This document shows, piece after piece, positions 1-13,200 of a stretch of 64,000 nt of DNA. The notes below the pieces were generated by a model that searched no databases, was not told the origin of the DNA, and saw nothing but the letters and a program-made list of their open reading frames with translations. Location of the stretch: the NCBI GenBank assembly GCA_903813345.2, contig CAIIXF020000005.1, positions 20,649,375-20,713,374 of the forward strand. The letters run 5' to 3'. The translations under genes and the position numbers were made by a program. Position 1 is the stretch's first letter; each line of letters begins with the position of its first letter. This DNA is from Owenia fusiformis (Eukaryota > Annelida > Polychaeta > Sabellida > Oweniidae).

Positions 1-530
1 TTTTTGTTCCGAGGGACAATTTTAGCCTCCATGGCCTGAAAACTCTAATACTGAGCCAACTAAAAGAAAAAAATTATATAACCATGAACTCATAAATACG
101 TTTAATGCTAAATCAACGTAAAATCTTATCTAATACGTGTTTAGTGAGGTAAGACGTCCCTACGGCTGGCGTTGTTTTTTCGACAAACGCCAAAGCAAAG
201 AATTGCATGGATAAAAAGCCTCTTTATGTTTGACTTTTTGTTTGCATGACTGTCTGTACCAAGCCCTGGGTATTAAACTAGCCCTGCCTAATTATATTAT
301 ACGAAATGAAACAAAACTATCACATTTAAAATTTGAAGGTGTCATTTATCCATCAAAATTTCCTATTAAGAATTGGGGTTTACCAATATAACAAGCTAGA
401 GTATCTGTATCATATATGGACTACTGGGCCATCCTGGAACATAGCTAGAATCAATCACGTAATGAGCGACGTGTAATAGCTCATCTACACGTAAAAATCT
501 GTAACTTTTAGCTTACCTGTAGACATTAGA

Positions 531-706
531 CTAATCCGACGTCATTTTTCTGCGCGCGCATTGAAGTTCACGTTCGTGAATTGTTGAATATGCGTCTTGC
601 ACCAATATGATAATCTCATGTAAAAAAACTGTTAACTTCACGCTGGCCCACAGAAAATGAACAAATCTGACGTCATGTATCTGCGCGCGCATTGAAGTTC
701 ACGTTC
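531..706. repeat. Duplicated CRE-containing block
   Basis: Two ~45 bp copies 131 bp apart. Each has GACGTCAT followed by TCTGCGCGCGCATTGAAG and TTCACGTTC. The second copy contains the full TGACGTCA cAMP-response-element palindrome. Confidence 0.75.
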
Positions 707-1215
707 AAGTTTTGTTAAATACGTGTAGCTTAACCTCACTAATAAACTCGCCACCATTTTTCATTTAAAACAAGAAAGGCAGCATCCACGGAGTAGCAAA
801 TCCCACCGAACAAAACATGCTATGCTAATCATGTTTTTCTGAAAAATGGCAGCCATTTTAAAATTCAGCTGCCATCTTGAAAATATCCTCTTGAACAGAG
901 CTCAGGGGGATCTCCCAAAGTTCAGTGGTGGTATTGGGTCACACGGTATCCTAAGTACTAAGGTTATTAGTAAGATTATGGACACTTTTTGAACCCACGT
1001 TTCTCTTAAAGCAGTCATCAAAAAATTCTTAAGATTTTACACATCGTCAATTTAATGGTCATCCTTTGAATGGTAACGTTATAAGTTTAGAAAACACATC
1101 AAACACTTTTTTTCTTGGTTTGGAATGAAACGAAACATCTATCCGAACCTCATGGAACAAAATGACATAAACGTCTCTCAACATGGTAATTGTACAAAAG
1201 AAAGGTTGGTTGATT

Positions 1216-1298
1216 TAAAAAATGTATCTTGTTGATGAAATAAAAGGTTTTGTTTTTAAAAAAGTGTCTTGTTGATGAAATAAAAGGTTTTGTTTTTT
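1216..1298. repeat. 40 bp tandem duplication
   Basis: TCTTGTTGATGAAATAAAAG plus GTTTTGTTTTT occurs twice in direct tandem. Confidence 0.85.
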
Positions 1299-2029
1299 TT
1301 GTTTTAATTTTTTGAATACCTTTTGTTTAATCAACCAAAATTTCCTCTGTACAACTATAATATTGAGAGGTCTAAGAAAATGTTGTATATGCTATTTGTT
1401 CCAACAAGGTTCGGAAAAATATATTATTTCATTCTAAAGAATTGGTAGAAAGGAAGAAAAACAATTGCACTAAAAAAATTGACAAAAACAGTTATGTAAA
1501 ATATATATAAATAATTTTCGCATTAAATTGTCGTCAATCAGTCAACATTACATAAAGGACAGTGTTTTCTACAGAATGTTTTTAATAGTTGGTTTAAGAG
1601 AAAAACATTGTTGAATTCAGTTCAGCATTTCGATACCAATCCTTTATCATCAATTTTTGACCTACAATTGTAATGGTCCTTTTACCATTAAAGACTAACG
1701 TTTTCTTCTATTTGATGACATATTTGAATTCTGTGTGTAATTTTCTATCAAAACAACTTTGATTTGCACCATTATTTACATTTATTCAAATTCTAATGAT
1801 TTTCCAGTTGTCTAAAAAAGGTCGGGCTAAATACCCATTGACATAATGCTGAAAAAGCTTTAAAAGTTAATTTACTCTTACAATGATCACAATTCTAATG
1901 TGGAATCACAAGCCACATGTCAATAGGATCATATAGTCATATTCCAATGGTGTTTTAAGATCCAAATGGAATTACTTCTTAAATCAAGAAATTAAGTGAC
2001 TCTGACAATACATTTACATGTATTCTAGC

Positions 2030-2815
2030 CCTACCTTAGCCCTACCATTACCCAGGATGCCATCTATTTTCCATTCACAAGTATATGGAAAAGATCAATT
2101 GAGGAAAACATTGGGAAAATTTGGAGGCATTGGAAATGAAGTCAATTTACATTTCCATCAATATTATAAGTATTTTCCTCACAGGTTATGTACATACAAA
2201 TTCAAACATGAAGATGCTTTAACACGTAGTCCGATATTGTCAATATAAGTTGAGGATAGCTGTAGGCATTTTGTATTCAGTTCATTATTCAAATGTTCAT
2301 CTCCATAAAGTATAAATTCTATTTTTTGCTTTCTGGTTTTTCCAAAATAATACATAATATCAGAATTATCTAAGTTCAGTATGTTCTGTATGTATTCATT
2401 TCTGTGTATGGCGGTTATAGGGCAGTCAATGAAAAGATGTATCTTATCTTGATTCCGGTGGATGCAGGGGCAAGAGGGATCTAAGCTATTGTTAAAATTA
2501 TGTTTAAAAGTTATTTTTAAGAGCAATGTCGCTTCTAGGTTTAGTATATAGTAAGTTTAGTTTCGGAAGACCTTTTTAAATTAAGATATTTGGTTAAAAT
2601 ATTCTTTGCATGAAATTTTTATTTCTTATTAGAGTTCTTAAAAAATGGTAGGGTTGGTGATGTTTGTATTCAGTTGGAAGACTACGCCAAGTGGAGATTG
2701 GGTTTTTGGCTGTTGAACTCAAATATTTCGTAGACGCTCTAGTGGATAAAACATATTCTTTCGGGATCATTGTTTTAGTAGTAAATGAATAGCACTCAGC
2801 AGGCCCGTAAGACAC
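2030..2815 (-). mobile_element. Second LINE, C-terminal remnant
   Basis: Minus-strand frames 2815-2594 and 2526-2179 look like consecutive pieces of one LINE C-terminus broken by frame changes. The second contains CPCIHRNQDKIHLFIDCP (CxC...H...C knuckle). Its 3' segment (about 2085-2240) recurs at 34280-34425. It lies directly downstream of the other LINE's tail in the same orientation. Confidence 0.65.
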
Positions 2816-2861
2816 TTTTCTCCAAGGGGGTGCGGTTTTAACTAAAGAGAAAATAAAGTTG

Positions 2862-4620
2862 TTGTTGTTGTTTAATAATTTATTTAAGTCTCACGCTAAA
2901 ATACATATACAATAAATAATACTAAAAAATACATAGCCCAGCCGGCATTCGGCTTATGAGAGACTGAAACATTCATTTTAAAACATGAAATAATAAATAA
3001 TTTAAAGTGTAAAATCAATGTCAATCAATGAAATAGTTTTTTCTGTTTAAAAACATGCTATTAACAGTTTTTGCCAATGTTCTTGTGATGTTTTCATTTG
3101 TAATAAGAGTGCAATATTTAGCCAAACTAGAGAGCGAGTCAAAATTGATAATGTGAAGTCTTGCTTTTTCAAATAAGTCAGTCCTTAGAGTTTGATGGAT
3201 TGAACAGTCTACGAGAAAGTGTATCTCGTTCTCAACGACGTCACGCTCACACATACATTTACGCTCGTTAACAGGGACACCGGTGTATCTACCAGTCTCC
3301 AATCTCAGTGGCAGTGTACCCGTTCTGAGTTTTGCCAGATTTGCACGTTCATATCTGTTAAGGCTAATGCGGAGATAGTGTTCAGGCTCTGTTTTGTGTG
3401 CCTTGTGGAGCCGATATGTCCTTAGCTTATTCCCGTTTTCCTGGTTCCTGGAGTCGTTCCATATGGAGTTGTGCCAAGTTATATGTTGTTTTGAGTTTAA
3501 GTCAGATCTATACTTTTTAATTTCATATTTCACTGATGGGATATGGTCATCCGTTAAAAAGTGATCAGCTTTTTCTTGTTGTAATTCCAGCTTAACCTTA
3601 GAGTCCCATGATCGTGGTTGCGTTAAGGACCAGTTGTGGATTGTTTTTGTGATTCTGTCGTTATTCATATTTTTAAAACGACACCACTGCCTGGCCTTTT
3701 CAATTTTTTGTCGGACATTTGGGTCAGTCCAGCACATGTCCCCGCGTGTTGCATCGTTCGGTGCACATTTACCGACTCCCATAAAGAAATGCTCGGCTTT
3801 GTTTTGGACTTTAACTGCTGGTGCTCCCGAGGTGATGTTTGCACTCCATGTGCCGGCAGCATATAACAGAATTGGATCGACCATTGAGTCGTAGAGCTGG
3901 GTATAGACGTTATAGTTCATTCCTCCTTTAAGCCGAAATTTTGTCATAATTGCTCCTAATGCACGTGTGGCAGATTTGGCAAGAATGGATACCGATTTAG
4001 ACATGTCCATATGCTCATTTAAGGTAAGTCCCAAATATTTGTATTGTCCAACGTATTCAATGACACTGTCACCACATCGAAATACGAACAGGGACCGCGG
4101 GTGATCCTTCGGACGATGGTGGATAATGTTCGTTTTCATAGCATTAACAGTCATCCTCCATTTGCAGCACCAAGTATACATGGCATTTAACATTGCTTGA
4201 AGATTTTGCTCTGTTGGAGCTATCAAGGCGATATCGTCCGCATAAAGCAGAATCCCGACATTTGTGCCATCAATAGGTACTCCCATATGTAGGGACTGTA
4301 TCTCGTCGGCTAGATCATTGACGTATAACGAGAAAATTGTCGGAGATAGCTTACAGCCTTGTTTCAAGCCAGTGCCTACGTCAAACCAGCTTGTGAGCGT
4401 TGAATTTATCCTAACTGAGTACTGGACACCAACATATAGTGATTGGATTGCACTAAGTATTCGACCTTTAACTCCTGCTATAGATAGTTTGTACCACATG
4501 CATTTCCTATTTATTGTATCAAAAGCACGTTTTGCGTCCACGTAAGCCACAAAGGTAGGTTGGTGGGCAGTTTTACGATTATTAATAATTAAAGTTGTCA
4601 ATTTCTTGCCGCGTAATTCA
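2862..4620 (-). mobile_element. 5'-truncated LINE (reverse transcriptase to C-terminal zinc motif)
   Basis: The minus frame 4601-3021 (526 codons, stop after NYFID) enters within the reverse transcriptase at FVAYVDAKRAFDTINR. It then shows GLKQGCKLSPTIFSLYVNDL, catalytic LLYADDIALIAP, and a C-terminal CMCERDVVENEIHFLVDC (CxC...H...C) knuckle typical of several LINE clades. The ORF is intact from the truncation point, but the endonuclease and RT N-terminus are missing. The 3' UTR contains CTCATAAGCCGAATGCCGG and ends in AATAAA plus a (CAA)n-type tail near 2862. The clade is not assigned (CR1/Jockey/L2-like group). Confidence 0.9.
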
Positions 4621-4879
4621 AATTGCGTAAGTCAAAGGGGGGGGGGGTCGGTTACTTCCCATATTTTGTAGTATTTTATTGTTTTCGTATTGTTTTTAGA
4701 CTAAATATTGTATGAGCAATTTGGAGAAACACTGGAATAGGGGGAGGGTGTACTAGAAGGGCATAAATGCCCGAGAACTTTTAACAGTTCAAGATCACAT
4801 TCCGTGATTTCTGGACCCTTTCAAGGTGTTTTAATTGAAGAAATAGAACAAATTTATAAGAAATTCAGATTTTTTCAAT

Positions 4880-6790
4880 TATTTTCTTCTTAGGGGAGCA
4901 GCAAGGAAAATTTTACTAATTCAAGATGCTGTCGGGTTAATTCTGAGCACTTTTAATGTGTTTGAGTAAATGAATGCTTTAATTTTTGGGGTGGGCTGCC
5001 AGAAATTTTTATGTTTTTATGATTTCATTATGTCCTGGTGACTTCTAGGCAATTTTAAAGTGTTTAAAATTAACAAATGCAGCTTCCAAACTTGTGAGGA
5101 GTGACCCACTCCCCCTAGAAAATTTTACACTTTTGAGAAAGCCATTTGGTGCTTTCTGGGCACTTTTAAAGTGAATGTGCCAATACATTTTTTTTTTTCA
5201 AATTTTTTTTTGGGATGTCAAAGAGAATGAGAGGGTGAAGTGGGATGGAGTGCCAGAGGGGGAGCAAGGGGTTGTCCCCAAGAAACAATGACCATATCAA
5301 GGTGCCATTTGATCATGTCTGGGCACTTTAAAAATGTCTGAAACAATACATGAAATTCAAAATTTTCTCAATTGTTTCGTGGGGGATGTGAGGGGTGGCC
5401 AACTCTTCTAGAAAATTTTACAATTTTAAGATGATATTTGGTGCTTCTGGGCACTTTTAAAGTGTATGAGTCAATCGAAAAGAAATTGAAAAACTATTAC
5501 ATTTTTTCAATTATTGGGGGTGTCAAAGGGGGATGCCAGAGGGGGAGGTGGGATTAGGGTGCCAGAGGGGGAGCAAGTGTTTTCCCCCATATCTGCCCCC
5601 AGAAACATTTACCATATCAAGGTGCTATTTGATGAAGTCTGGGCACTTTAAAAGTGTCTGAGACAATGCATGAAATAAATTCAGAATTTATGTCAATTGT
5701 TTTGTGGGGGATGTGAAGGGTGGCCTACTTCCCTGGAAATTCTACAATTTTAAGATGCTATTTGGTGCTTTCTGGGCACTTTCGAAGTGTATGACTCAAT
5801 AAAAAATTTGAAAAAATCAAACAATATTTTGGGGGATGTCAAAGGAGGAGAGTGTGCCAGAGGGGGAGGTGGGGTGGTAATGCAAGAGGACGGGTAAGTG
5901 TTAGTCTCCAAGAATCATTGACTATATCAAGGAGCTATTTGATGATGTCTGGGCACTTTACATGTGTCTGAGACAGTGACGTAGCGTCATATACGCATAA
6001 AACGCCATATCGTACTCTCAACGTTTAGAGAAAAGTGACTTTTTGATATTGAAATGACCCACGTTTAATGTTCTGAAGTAATGGCCTAACATTTTATTAA
6101 TCCATATTATTTTTTCGTAGTCGGAATTTCATATTTTAAAACGCCCCAGAACGCTTCAAATGCAATCTAATTTTTTCAAATTCAAAGCTCAAAGCTCGTT
6201 CGCTTCGCTCACTCGTGACGTACACTCATAAAATACCCACGCTACGCCACTGGAGATGATACATAAAATAAATTCAGAACTTTTCGATTGTTTTGTTTTG
6301 GGTGTGAGGGGTGGCCCACTCCCCCTAGAAAATTTTACAGTTTTAAAACACTATTTAGTGCTCTCTGGGCACTTTCAAAGTGTATGAGTCAATTAAAAAA
6401 TTGAGAAAATCACATCAATTTTTTGGAGGGGTGTCCAGGGGGGTGAGGGTGCCAGAGGGGGAGGTGGGGTGGGATAGGGATCCCGAAGGGGAGCAAGTGT
6501 TAGTCCCCTAGAAACATTGACTATATGAAAAAGCTATGTGATGATGTCTGGGCATTTGGGCACTTTAAAAGTGACTGAGACAATACATAAAATAAATTCA
6601 GAACTTTTCCATTGTATTGAGGGGGGTGTGAGGGGAGGCCCACTCCCTCTAGAAAATTTTACAATTTGAAGATGCCATTTGATGCTTTCTGGGCACTTTA
6701 AAAGTGTATGAGATGATGAAAAAAAAAAATACAAAAAAATATTTTTCAAAAAAAAGTTTTTTTAATTAAAAATTAAAATTAAAAATTTTG
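4880..6790. repeat. Tandem array of ~315 bp units
   Basis: Five to six diverged copies. Each has two CTGGGCACTTTNAAAGTGT motifs, a CCACTCCCCCTAGAAAATTT block and a GCCAGAGGGGGAG block. Motif spacing is 292, 324, about 313 (after removing the inserted MITE) and 326 bp. No coding capacity. Confidence 0.85.
5974..6252. mobile_element. 279 bp hAT-like MITE inside the array
   Basis: Starts CAGTGACGTAGCGTC and ends GCTACGCCACTG, an imperfect inverted repeat of the CAGTGGCGTAGC type common in hAT-derived MITEs. GAGA flanks both sides. Removing it restores a normal array unit. The interior has a CTCGTTCGCTTCGCTCACTC hairpin apex. Confidence 0.75.
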
Positions 6791-7173
6791 GGGGGTGTCA
6801 AAGGGGGGTGCGGTCGCACCCATCGCACCCCCCCCCCATCTGACGGGCCTGCTCAGGTAGTAATAAATTAGCACTCTGGCAAAAGCGCGCTCATTAGCAC
6901 TCATACATCCGTTTACTGAGATGAACATCTCTGATAGGAAAATACACTAATTGTATAATGTTATCTTCTGTAATTAATAATAAATATAAAATAAAATGAA
7001 CATGAATGGATTTAAGTAGACTGATTCATGAATGGATGCAATTATTGCACAAACATAACTTAATTGTGAAAGAGGTAATTGTATATATTGGACATAGTCA
7101 TAATTCGTAAGTAATAATGAAGACTGCGTTTTCCCATACGGGAGAGGCACACATTCCTAATCCACAGCAGTCA
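6791..7173. other. Downstream flank of the neuropeptide gene
   Basis: Poly-G/C runs (CCCCCCCCC near 6830), then AT-rich DNA; nothing recognised beyond the presumed 3' UTR next to the stop at 7174. Confidence 0.4.
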
Positions 7174-7292
7174 CTATTTGACGATCCTTTTAGCGTCCAG
7201 TAAATCCCTTAATATTCTAAGTATATCTGGACTGAAGCGATTTCGTATCACATTAGTGTCTAATCTGCAGCGTCCGTCATATGCACACGACT
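7174..7292 (-). CDS. Neuropeptide gene exon 3: last cysteine pair and C-terminal tail
   Basis: 119 bp after acceptor TTATATCTTCAG. The phase-1 junction completes a Glu codon, giving CCNTESC-AYDGR-C, which is the spacing expected for neurophysin cysteines 13 and 14. A 30-residue tail follows with a Leu/Ile-rich amphipathic stretch (PDILRILRDLLDAKR), then TAG at 7176-7174. The tail has a possible dibasic KR site near its end. No poly(A) signal is obvious just downstream. Confidence 0.93.
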
Positions 7293-10200
7293 CTGAAGAT
7301 ATAAGAATAAGACATTATTATTATTCCCAAGTTTATTGGGAATACCAGAGAATATTAGTAATACAATTGTGATGAAAAGCAAGATCTACATGTATTCCGA
7401 TAATGCTAGCTACATAGGTCAATGGTTAGAATGAGATGATCGAGCAACCAAAAAAGAGTCATGCAGTGTCTGTTTTCAACAATTGAAATTAGTAACGATA
7501 TAATTTCAAATATATATGATAACATTTTACATGATAACATGTCTTAATAATTTGTATTTTAACTTTTCTCATGTCTGGAAATGAGGGTACTTATTGAAAT
7601 CATGATTTGGATTGAATTTCACTTCAACTGCTTTGTTAATTTGTAACGTCAGTAGGGTTGGAAACTAGGAATACAGGTTATGAGCTGTACTACTCTGTTG
7701 ATACTGTGTATAAATAAGAAGGTGGGACACTCAATAGAACCTTTAATTTGCTAATTAGCTTCCAAATCTCATTACATTTAGGACGTGATTTTCCTTTATT
7801 AATGACATATTTGAATTCTAAGCACTATTATCTATTGGAAGAACTTTGATTTTAGCCGCAAGAGTTGGACTTCTGCAGTTTGTCTTCTAAACATACAGTG
7901 TGACATCGTACACGGACTGAATAAGACAAATCGCAGATGTCTATTTTGTATCAGCCAATCAATCACGATATACCTATTGGATTAAAGAGGCAGCAAAGTA
8001 TAGAGAGCGTTAAATGTTGTGAGCAATATTTTTCAATAAACATGTCAATGTGTGGCAATTAGCCAATTAGCATCCAAACGAATACTGAAAAGATAGATTG
8101 TGGATCTAAATGAAGAACCAACAAGAAAAACGCGATCGCCTTTGCAAAATAAGAACCACAAAAGTACCACATACCGACTTGGGCAAGGCTACACATAACT
8201 TAAAAGTATAGGATTTTCATTAAACCAAGTAATCATGAGGTTTGAGCATAACAAGGAGTGAATCAAAGGTCAGTTTTGAAATAGATAAATGCTCTTCTCA
8301 TTGCTATAAATCCTTGGTGTTTAATATACAAATATCAACCATTCTTTGGCGTTTTTAATATCAGTTAAATAAAACAGTGGTATTGTAACTTACCTGTGTT
8401 GCAGCAGATATTCTCATCAACACAATTTCCACCATTCACTTTTTCACATGGTGATCCATAAACCTGACAGAGTACACGATTATCATTCTCATGCCTACAT
8501 GGTTTAGCTTCGATAGTACCAATGTAGCATCCCATACCAGGCATGCAGCATATATTTGGTCCTATACATTGGCCCGCATCATTTGGTCCACATGCCATAC
8601 ACTGCAATGAGCAAATGACATACAGACACGGTATGTTATTGCAAATACAGTACATATGGACATAACCAATGTGACAAAAATATCTATGATTGAACGCAAA
8701 AAGAAAATATGTCAACAATTCCTCATTTTCCAAGAACAATTATGACAAGAACACGGGACATATACAATACATTGACCAGCATCATATGCTCCATATGGTA
8801 TTATTACCACCTTGCCGGGCCAGTTCTAGGGGTTTAAGTGCTCGAAGGCTTTCATTTTACTTTATTATGCACCTCATTAAAATACTCAAATCTGATTGGT
8901 TCTTAGTTGCTTGTAATTTGGCAATACTCTGCTCTTTTCTGAAAACTGCCGGATATTTTTTTAATATCTGACCCTTTCGAGAAAAAGGGTCGGATATTTT
9001 TTTCAATGTTTTTGCAACATTCCCACTTCAGAGTTTTATTTCTTAATAACTGGAGTACTACTTAAAGCTTAAATCTGAAACTGGCGGAAAATAGAAGAAA
9101 AAAATGCACTTAATCAATCAAAATTACCTTTATCATTCAAAAGTTACATATAATTCTGCAAGAACGTCTCGAATAAATAAAAATTAAATTCCCGGGGCAA
9201 ATATTTTCCTCCAGTGTAGCGAATAAACTGGCCGGAAGTCGTCTGAGTTTTGAAAGAAAAAATTAATAAATGTCAAAATAATGTCAACTAAACGACAGTT
9301 CAAGCCTGTACTCCAGTAAGTACTCCACTTAACTTTGATTGGGAGGTGCATAATAAAACAAATACTGGATGATCAGGAGCTGGATATGGCCAGAATACCT
9401 ATCCTCGAAAAAATATTGGGCTCGGCTGCCGCCTCGCCCAATATTTTTTCTCGAATAGGTATTCTGCCATATCCAGCTCCTGATCATCCAGTATTTGTTT
9501 AATATCGACCTAAGCAATATGTGACGTCATAGTGGAGGTTTTCCCCTGGAAATTAGATATCGTTCAGTGCGTAAGATTTTCTTGCTGTTTCAGTCCTGGT
9601 CATTAACGGTGGTAATAATACTAATAACGTTATTTCTGCGGGCAATATAGGCGTATTTTACTCCGAGGATGGTTGTTCTATCATAACTTCTTACAACATT
9701 TAGCAAAGGATTAGTCCGGCATAGTCTCGATACTGTTGGAAACTTCTTTTTATTTTCAATTGTCGTAATCGTTGTTCTCTCTTCAAAAGAGAATTGAGAA
9801 TTGAATTTTGTCCTTTTTGAGGGCTTTTTAAGTACATACTTTCGTACTTTCTCGATTAAAGACCGAACCACGAAAGGCTTAATTCACGCGTCACTGTTTT
9901 GTTTAAATAAAAAAGAAATATTTAAAAATGTTACTTGGGAACGGACCGAAGCTGGGATGATTCAAAGCAGATCGTTTACATTAGATTATCAAAATATTTT
10001 CATATATGGTATTCAAAGCATCACATGAGCATTTAACATCCTTCACTTAATGCTTAATTTTTGGCAAAACATAATATTTTGACACTTCTTGAAAGGATTA
10101 AAACTGAGAAAAAATGGGTGAACGTGATTTAGAAATATTTTTAATTGAATTTCTGGACATATTGGCCAATTTTATATGTATTTATAAAAAATGAAACCAA

Positions 10201-13200
10201 CAATATACATTTCCCTAGAAAAACCAACACCAGCATGATTGGCTGATGGAATTATAAAACACAAGACTCCAAAGCATTGTTCTGTTGTTTCTCTTACTTT
10301 CTACAAGGTTTAAAATTACTTCAAAATGCCATATTAGCCTTAATTACCCACGCCTAGTACTAGTAGTTTATCGTTACAGAACAAAGCAAGATTCCAATTT
10401 CCAATAATCTTGCATGAATCAATAAAGTTGTGACACCTCAGTCCTTACTCACTCAAACATCACGCGAATAATATAGGAGGGGGATCGGGTGCTTAGTACA
10501 TCGAGCACACGATACGTGCTTAACACATCTGTTACATACGCTATATATGTCAGGCCCGTAGCCAGGGGTGGCTCTGGGGGCTCGGACGAGCCCCCCCCCT
10601 GATATCTCCTAAAAAATGTGGACCTACCTTTTTGCTTCCTTGAAGAAAAACGTGCTCTTCCCCACATTCACTGGGCAATTAAGATTAAAAAACTGGCAGT
10701 ACTGTGCATTGTTTTTTGGATTTGGCATTATTTTTTAAAATTTGGCCCAATTTTTTTGCGGACATACGTGTATTTGTGTCCCTTTCCCTCTGTTTTTTAG
10801 GATCGTCCTTTTTGTTTTGTTAAAAATGGCCTCCTGGCGGTTACAGGAGGGGGGGGGGGGCATGGTTCAAGCCCCCCCCCCCCCCTAGAATGGGCTGGAA
10901 AAAATGTTGGCCCAAAAATATTGTAGGGCCTCTTAAGAGGGCCTTTTTGGGCATTATTGTACCTTTTTGGGCCTTATTTATTTCAATGTTAGGCCAAATT
11001 TTCAAAAAGGGCTATAAATTTGCAGAATTTTGGTTTTAGGGCCCTAAAAATTTTTACGTGCGGCCCTACTATAGGCCCAGAAAAGATGTCGGGTCAAAAT
11101 TATTGTAGGGCCTCTTTAGTTGGCCTTTACTTGACCTTTTTACTTGACCTTTTTGGGCCATATTTTTTTCAATTTTAGATCAAATTTTAAAAAAATGGGC
11201 CATAAATTTTTAAAATTTGGGTTCTTGGGCCCTAAAAGGGACATTATCAGGGTAATATGGGTCATTGTACAAAGAGGTTTGATGTCGAGACATTCAATTG
11301 TAAGATTTTTTTTGCTTTGTGAATTGGTGCATTGTGGAGTATGCAATATTGACTTTCCTATTAATCCAGGGACTTTTAAGCACTTATATAATTTTTCTTT
11401 GATTACACTACATAGTGACATTACATAGTTATGATTTGCATCAGCGATATCATTATACTAAAGAGAATAATATTGCAGCATGCATGTAATATTGAACAAA
11501 ACAAAATATTGATAGGAAATACAATAATAAACACCATTTCAAATGGTTAATCAAATTCTAGCGATTTATGACAATTTCGCGATATCATGGAACTGCTCCG
11601 TATACCCCTGACCACCGTGTTACGAAAAATCAGCGAAAAATTATATCCATTTATTTATTTTCAGCCATTTTAGGTAACATTGATTTGTCCATCTGTCTCG
11701 CAAAATCCACTTTTGGACCATTTACCTTAAACCCTCTGTCGATAGGATTCCCATTTTAAGTTAATTTTGTTCAACATCAATACAAAAAACTCTCCTATGA
11801 CTCTTGGTTCAAAAGCTCGCCTATTTTCAAAATGGTTGCCATTCTTGTTTCGCGAAATTTACTTTTTGCCTATTTCCTAGCTTACAAATAATTTCAGCTG
11901 TCCTGCATTGTAAAAAGCCATGTCACTGTAAAGAGTAGTTGTATGAAATAATTTTGTTACAAAAAATCTGCAAAATATTATATCCGTTTTTTATTTTCAG
12001 CCATTTTAGTTAACATTTATTTGTCCATCTGTCTCGCGAAATCCTCTTTTGGGCCATTTGCTTAAAACCTCTGTCGATAGGATTCCAGTTTCAAGTTATT
12101 TTTGTTCAACATCAATACAAAAAAACTCCCCTATGACTCCTGGTTCAAAAGCTTGCCTGATTTCAAAATGGTCGCCGCCATTTTTGTCTCGCGAAATTCA
12201 ATTTTGGCCCATTTCCTAGCTTTACAAATAATTTCAGGTGTCTTGCATTGCAAAAAGCCATGTCACTGTAAAGAGTAGTTGTATGAAAAAACTTTGTTAC
12301 AAATTATTGGCAAAAAATTATATCCGGTTTTTTTCAGCCATTTTAATTGACTGAGACACAGATGGCTTGAAGTAATTTTGAAACAAAAAATCAGCAAAAA
12401 ATTATATCCATCTTTTTCTGTCACCATGTGAGCCCAGTACCCACGGTACTAATTTTTTACCTTCGGAAGGTTACTGAAGGTCAAAGGACAAAAGTGATGT
12501 CAAATTTGAACTCCTGAGGTCTTGTAAATGATTTAAAAAAAGGTTTGATCAATTTGAAGCAATGTGAAATTTAACCTTGACAAATTTCAAAATTTGACCT
12601 TTTTCCAGTTTTTGAACTCTAATATCTCAAAACTGGTGAAATATTTTAATAAATAGCCAATAGCTAATATGCGCATAACCTTTAGAGGAATCAACATCCT
12701 GAATTTCATACAAAAATATTGATTTGTAGTCTCGAATTTTGAGAAACATGAAAAACACAGTTTGTGATTTAATTTGATGACCTTGACCTTTGACCTTGGA
12801 AATCCTACTTTTTAGACCTCAGTAGGTTTTTGTGATTACATATATCAAAATTTGCTTTCACCCATTCTGATACTCATCACATCTTTCTATCTTCAACCAG
12901 AAACTCATGATGGGTTTCACCGTAAACGATGTAAGTATAGCACGATACCTATAACATATAAGCTGTAACTGATTTGTCACAGCAAAGAATGTTAGCATGA
13001 TAATAATGAACACTGAAAATCTACTATTTGCTTTATATATATTTATTCTTTGAGATGCGCTTATAATATTTGGGATGTTTACTCATTCATGAAACATCCG
13101 TGATGCTTTGCAAACATATGGGACACCTTGTGGTCTGGTGGTAGGTCACATAAACAAGTATTGTTCTGTCTGTCTGTTTACGATGTTTTATCCGGTGAGG

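Larger units (their letters stand above)
1..2029. other. AT-rich non-coding flank
   Basis: No coding signal. It holds a 131 bp-period duplication (531-706), a 40 bp duplication (1216-1298), and a ~60 bp stretch around 1710-1765 (GACATATTTGAATTCT) that recurs near 7800-7860. Confidence 0.5.

Noticed and set aside
7141-7190. Minus-strand CCGLGMC peptide as neuropeptide exon 3
   Set aside because: It has the wrong cysteine spacing and splice phase, and it lies past the stop codon. The AG at 7294-7293 followed by ESCAYDGRC fits phase and spacing.
8602-8739. Open frame upstream of neurophysin exon 2 (starting MFLENEELL) as coding
   Set aside because: It lies before the TTGCTCATTGCAG acceptor and has no neurophysin features; it is intron that happens to be open.
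9590-10028. Overlapping frames of 93 and 75 codons in intron 1
   Set aside because: No recognisable domain, and opposite strands are open together in AT-rich DNA.
10552-10600. Complete hAT element beginning CAGGCCCGTAGCCAGG
   Set aside because: No inverted partner end was found within the intron.
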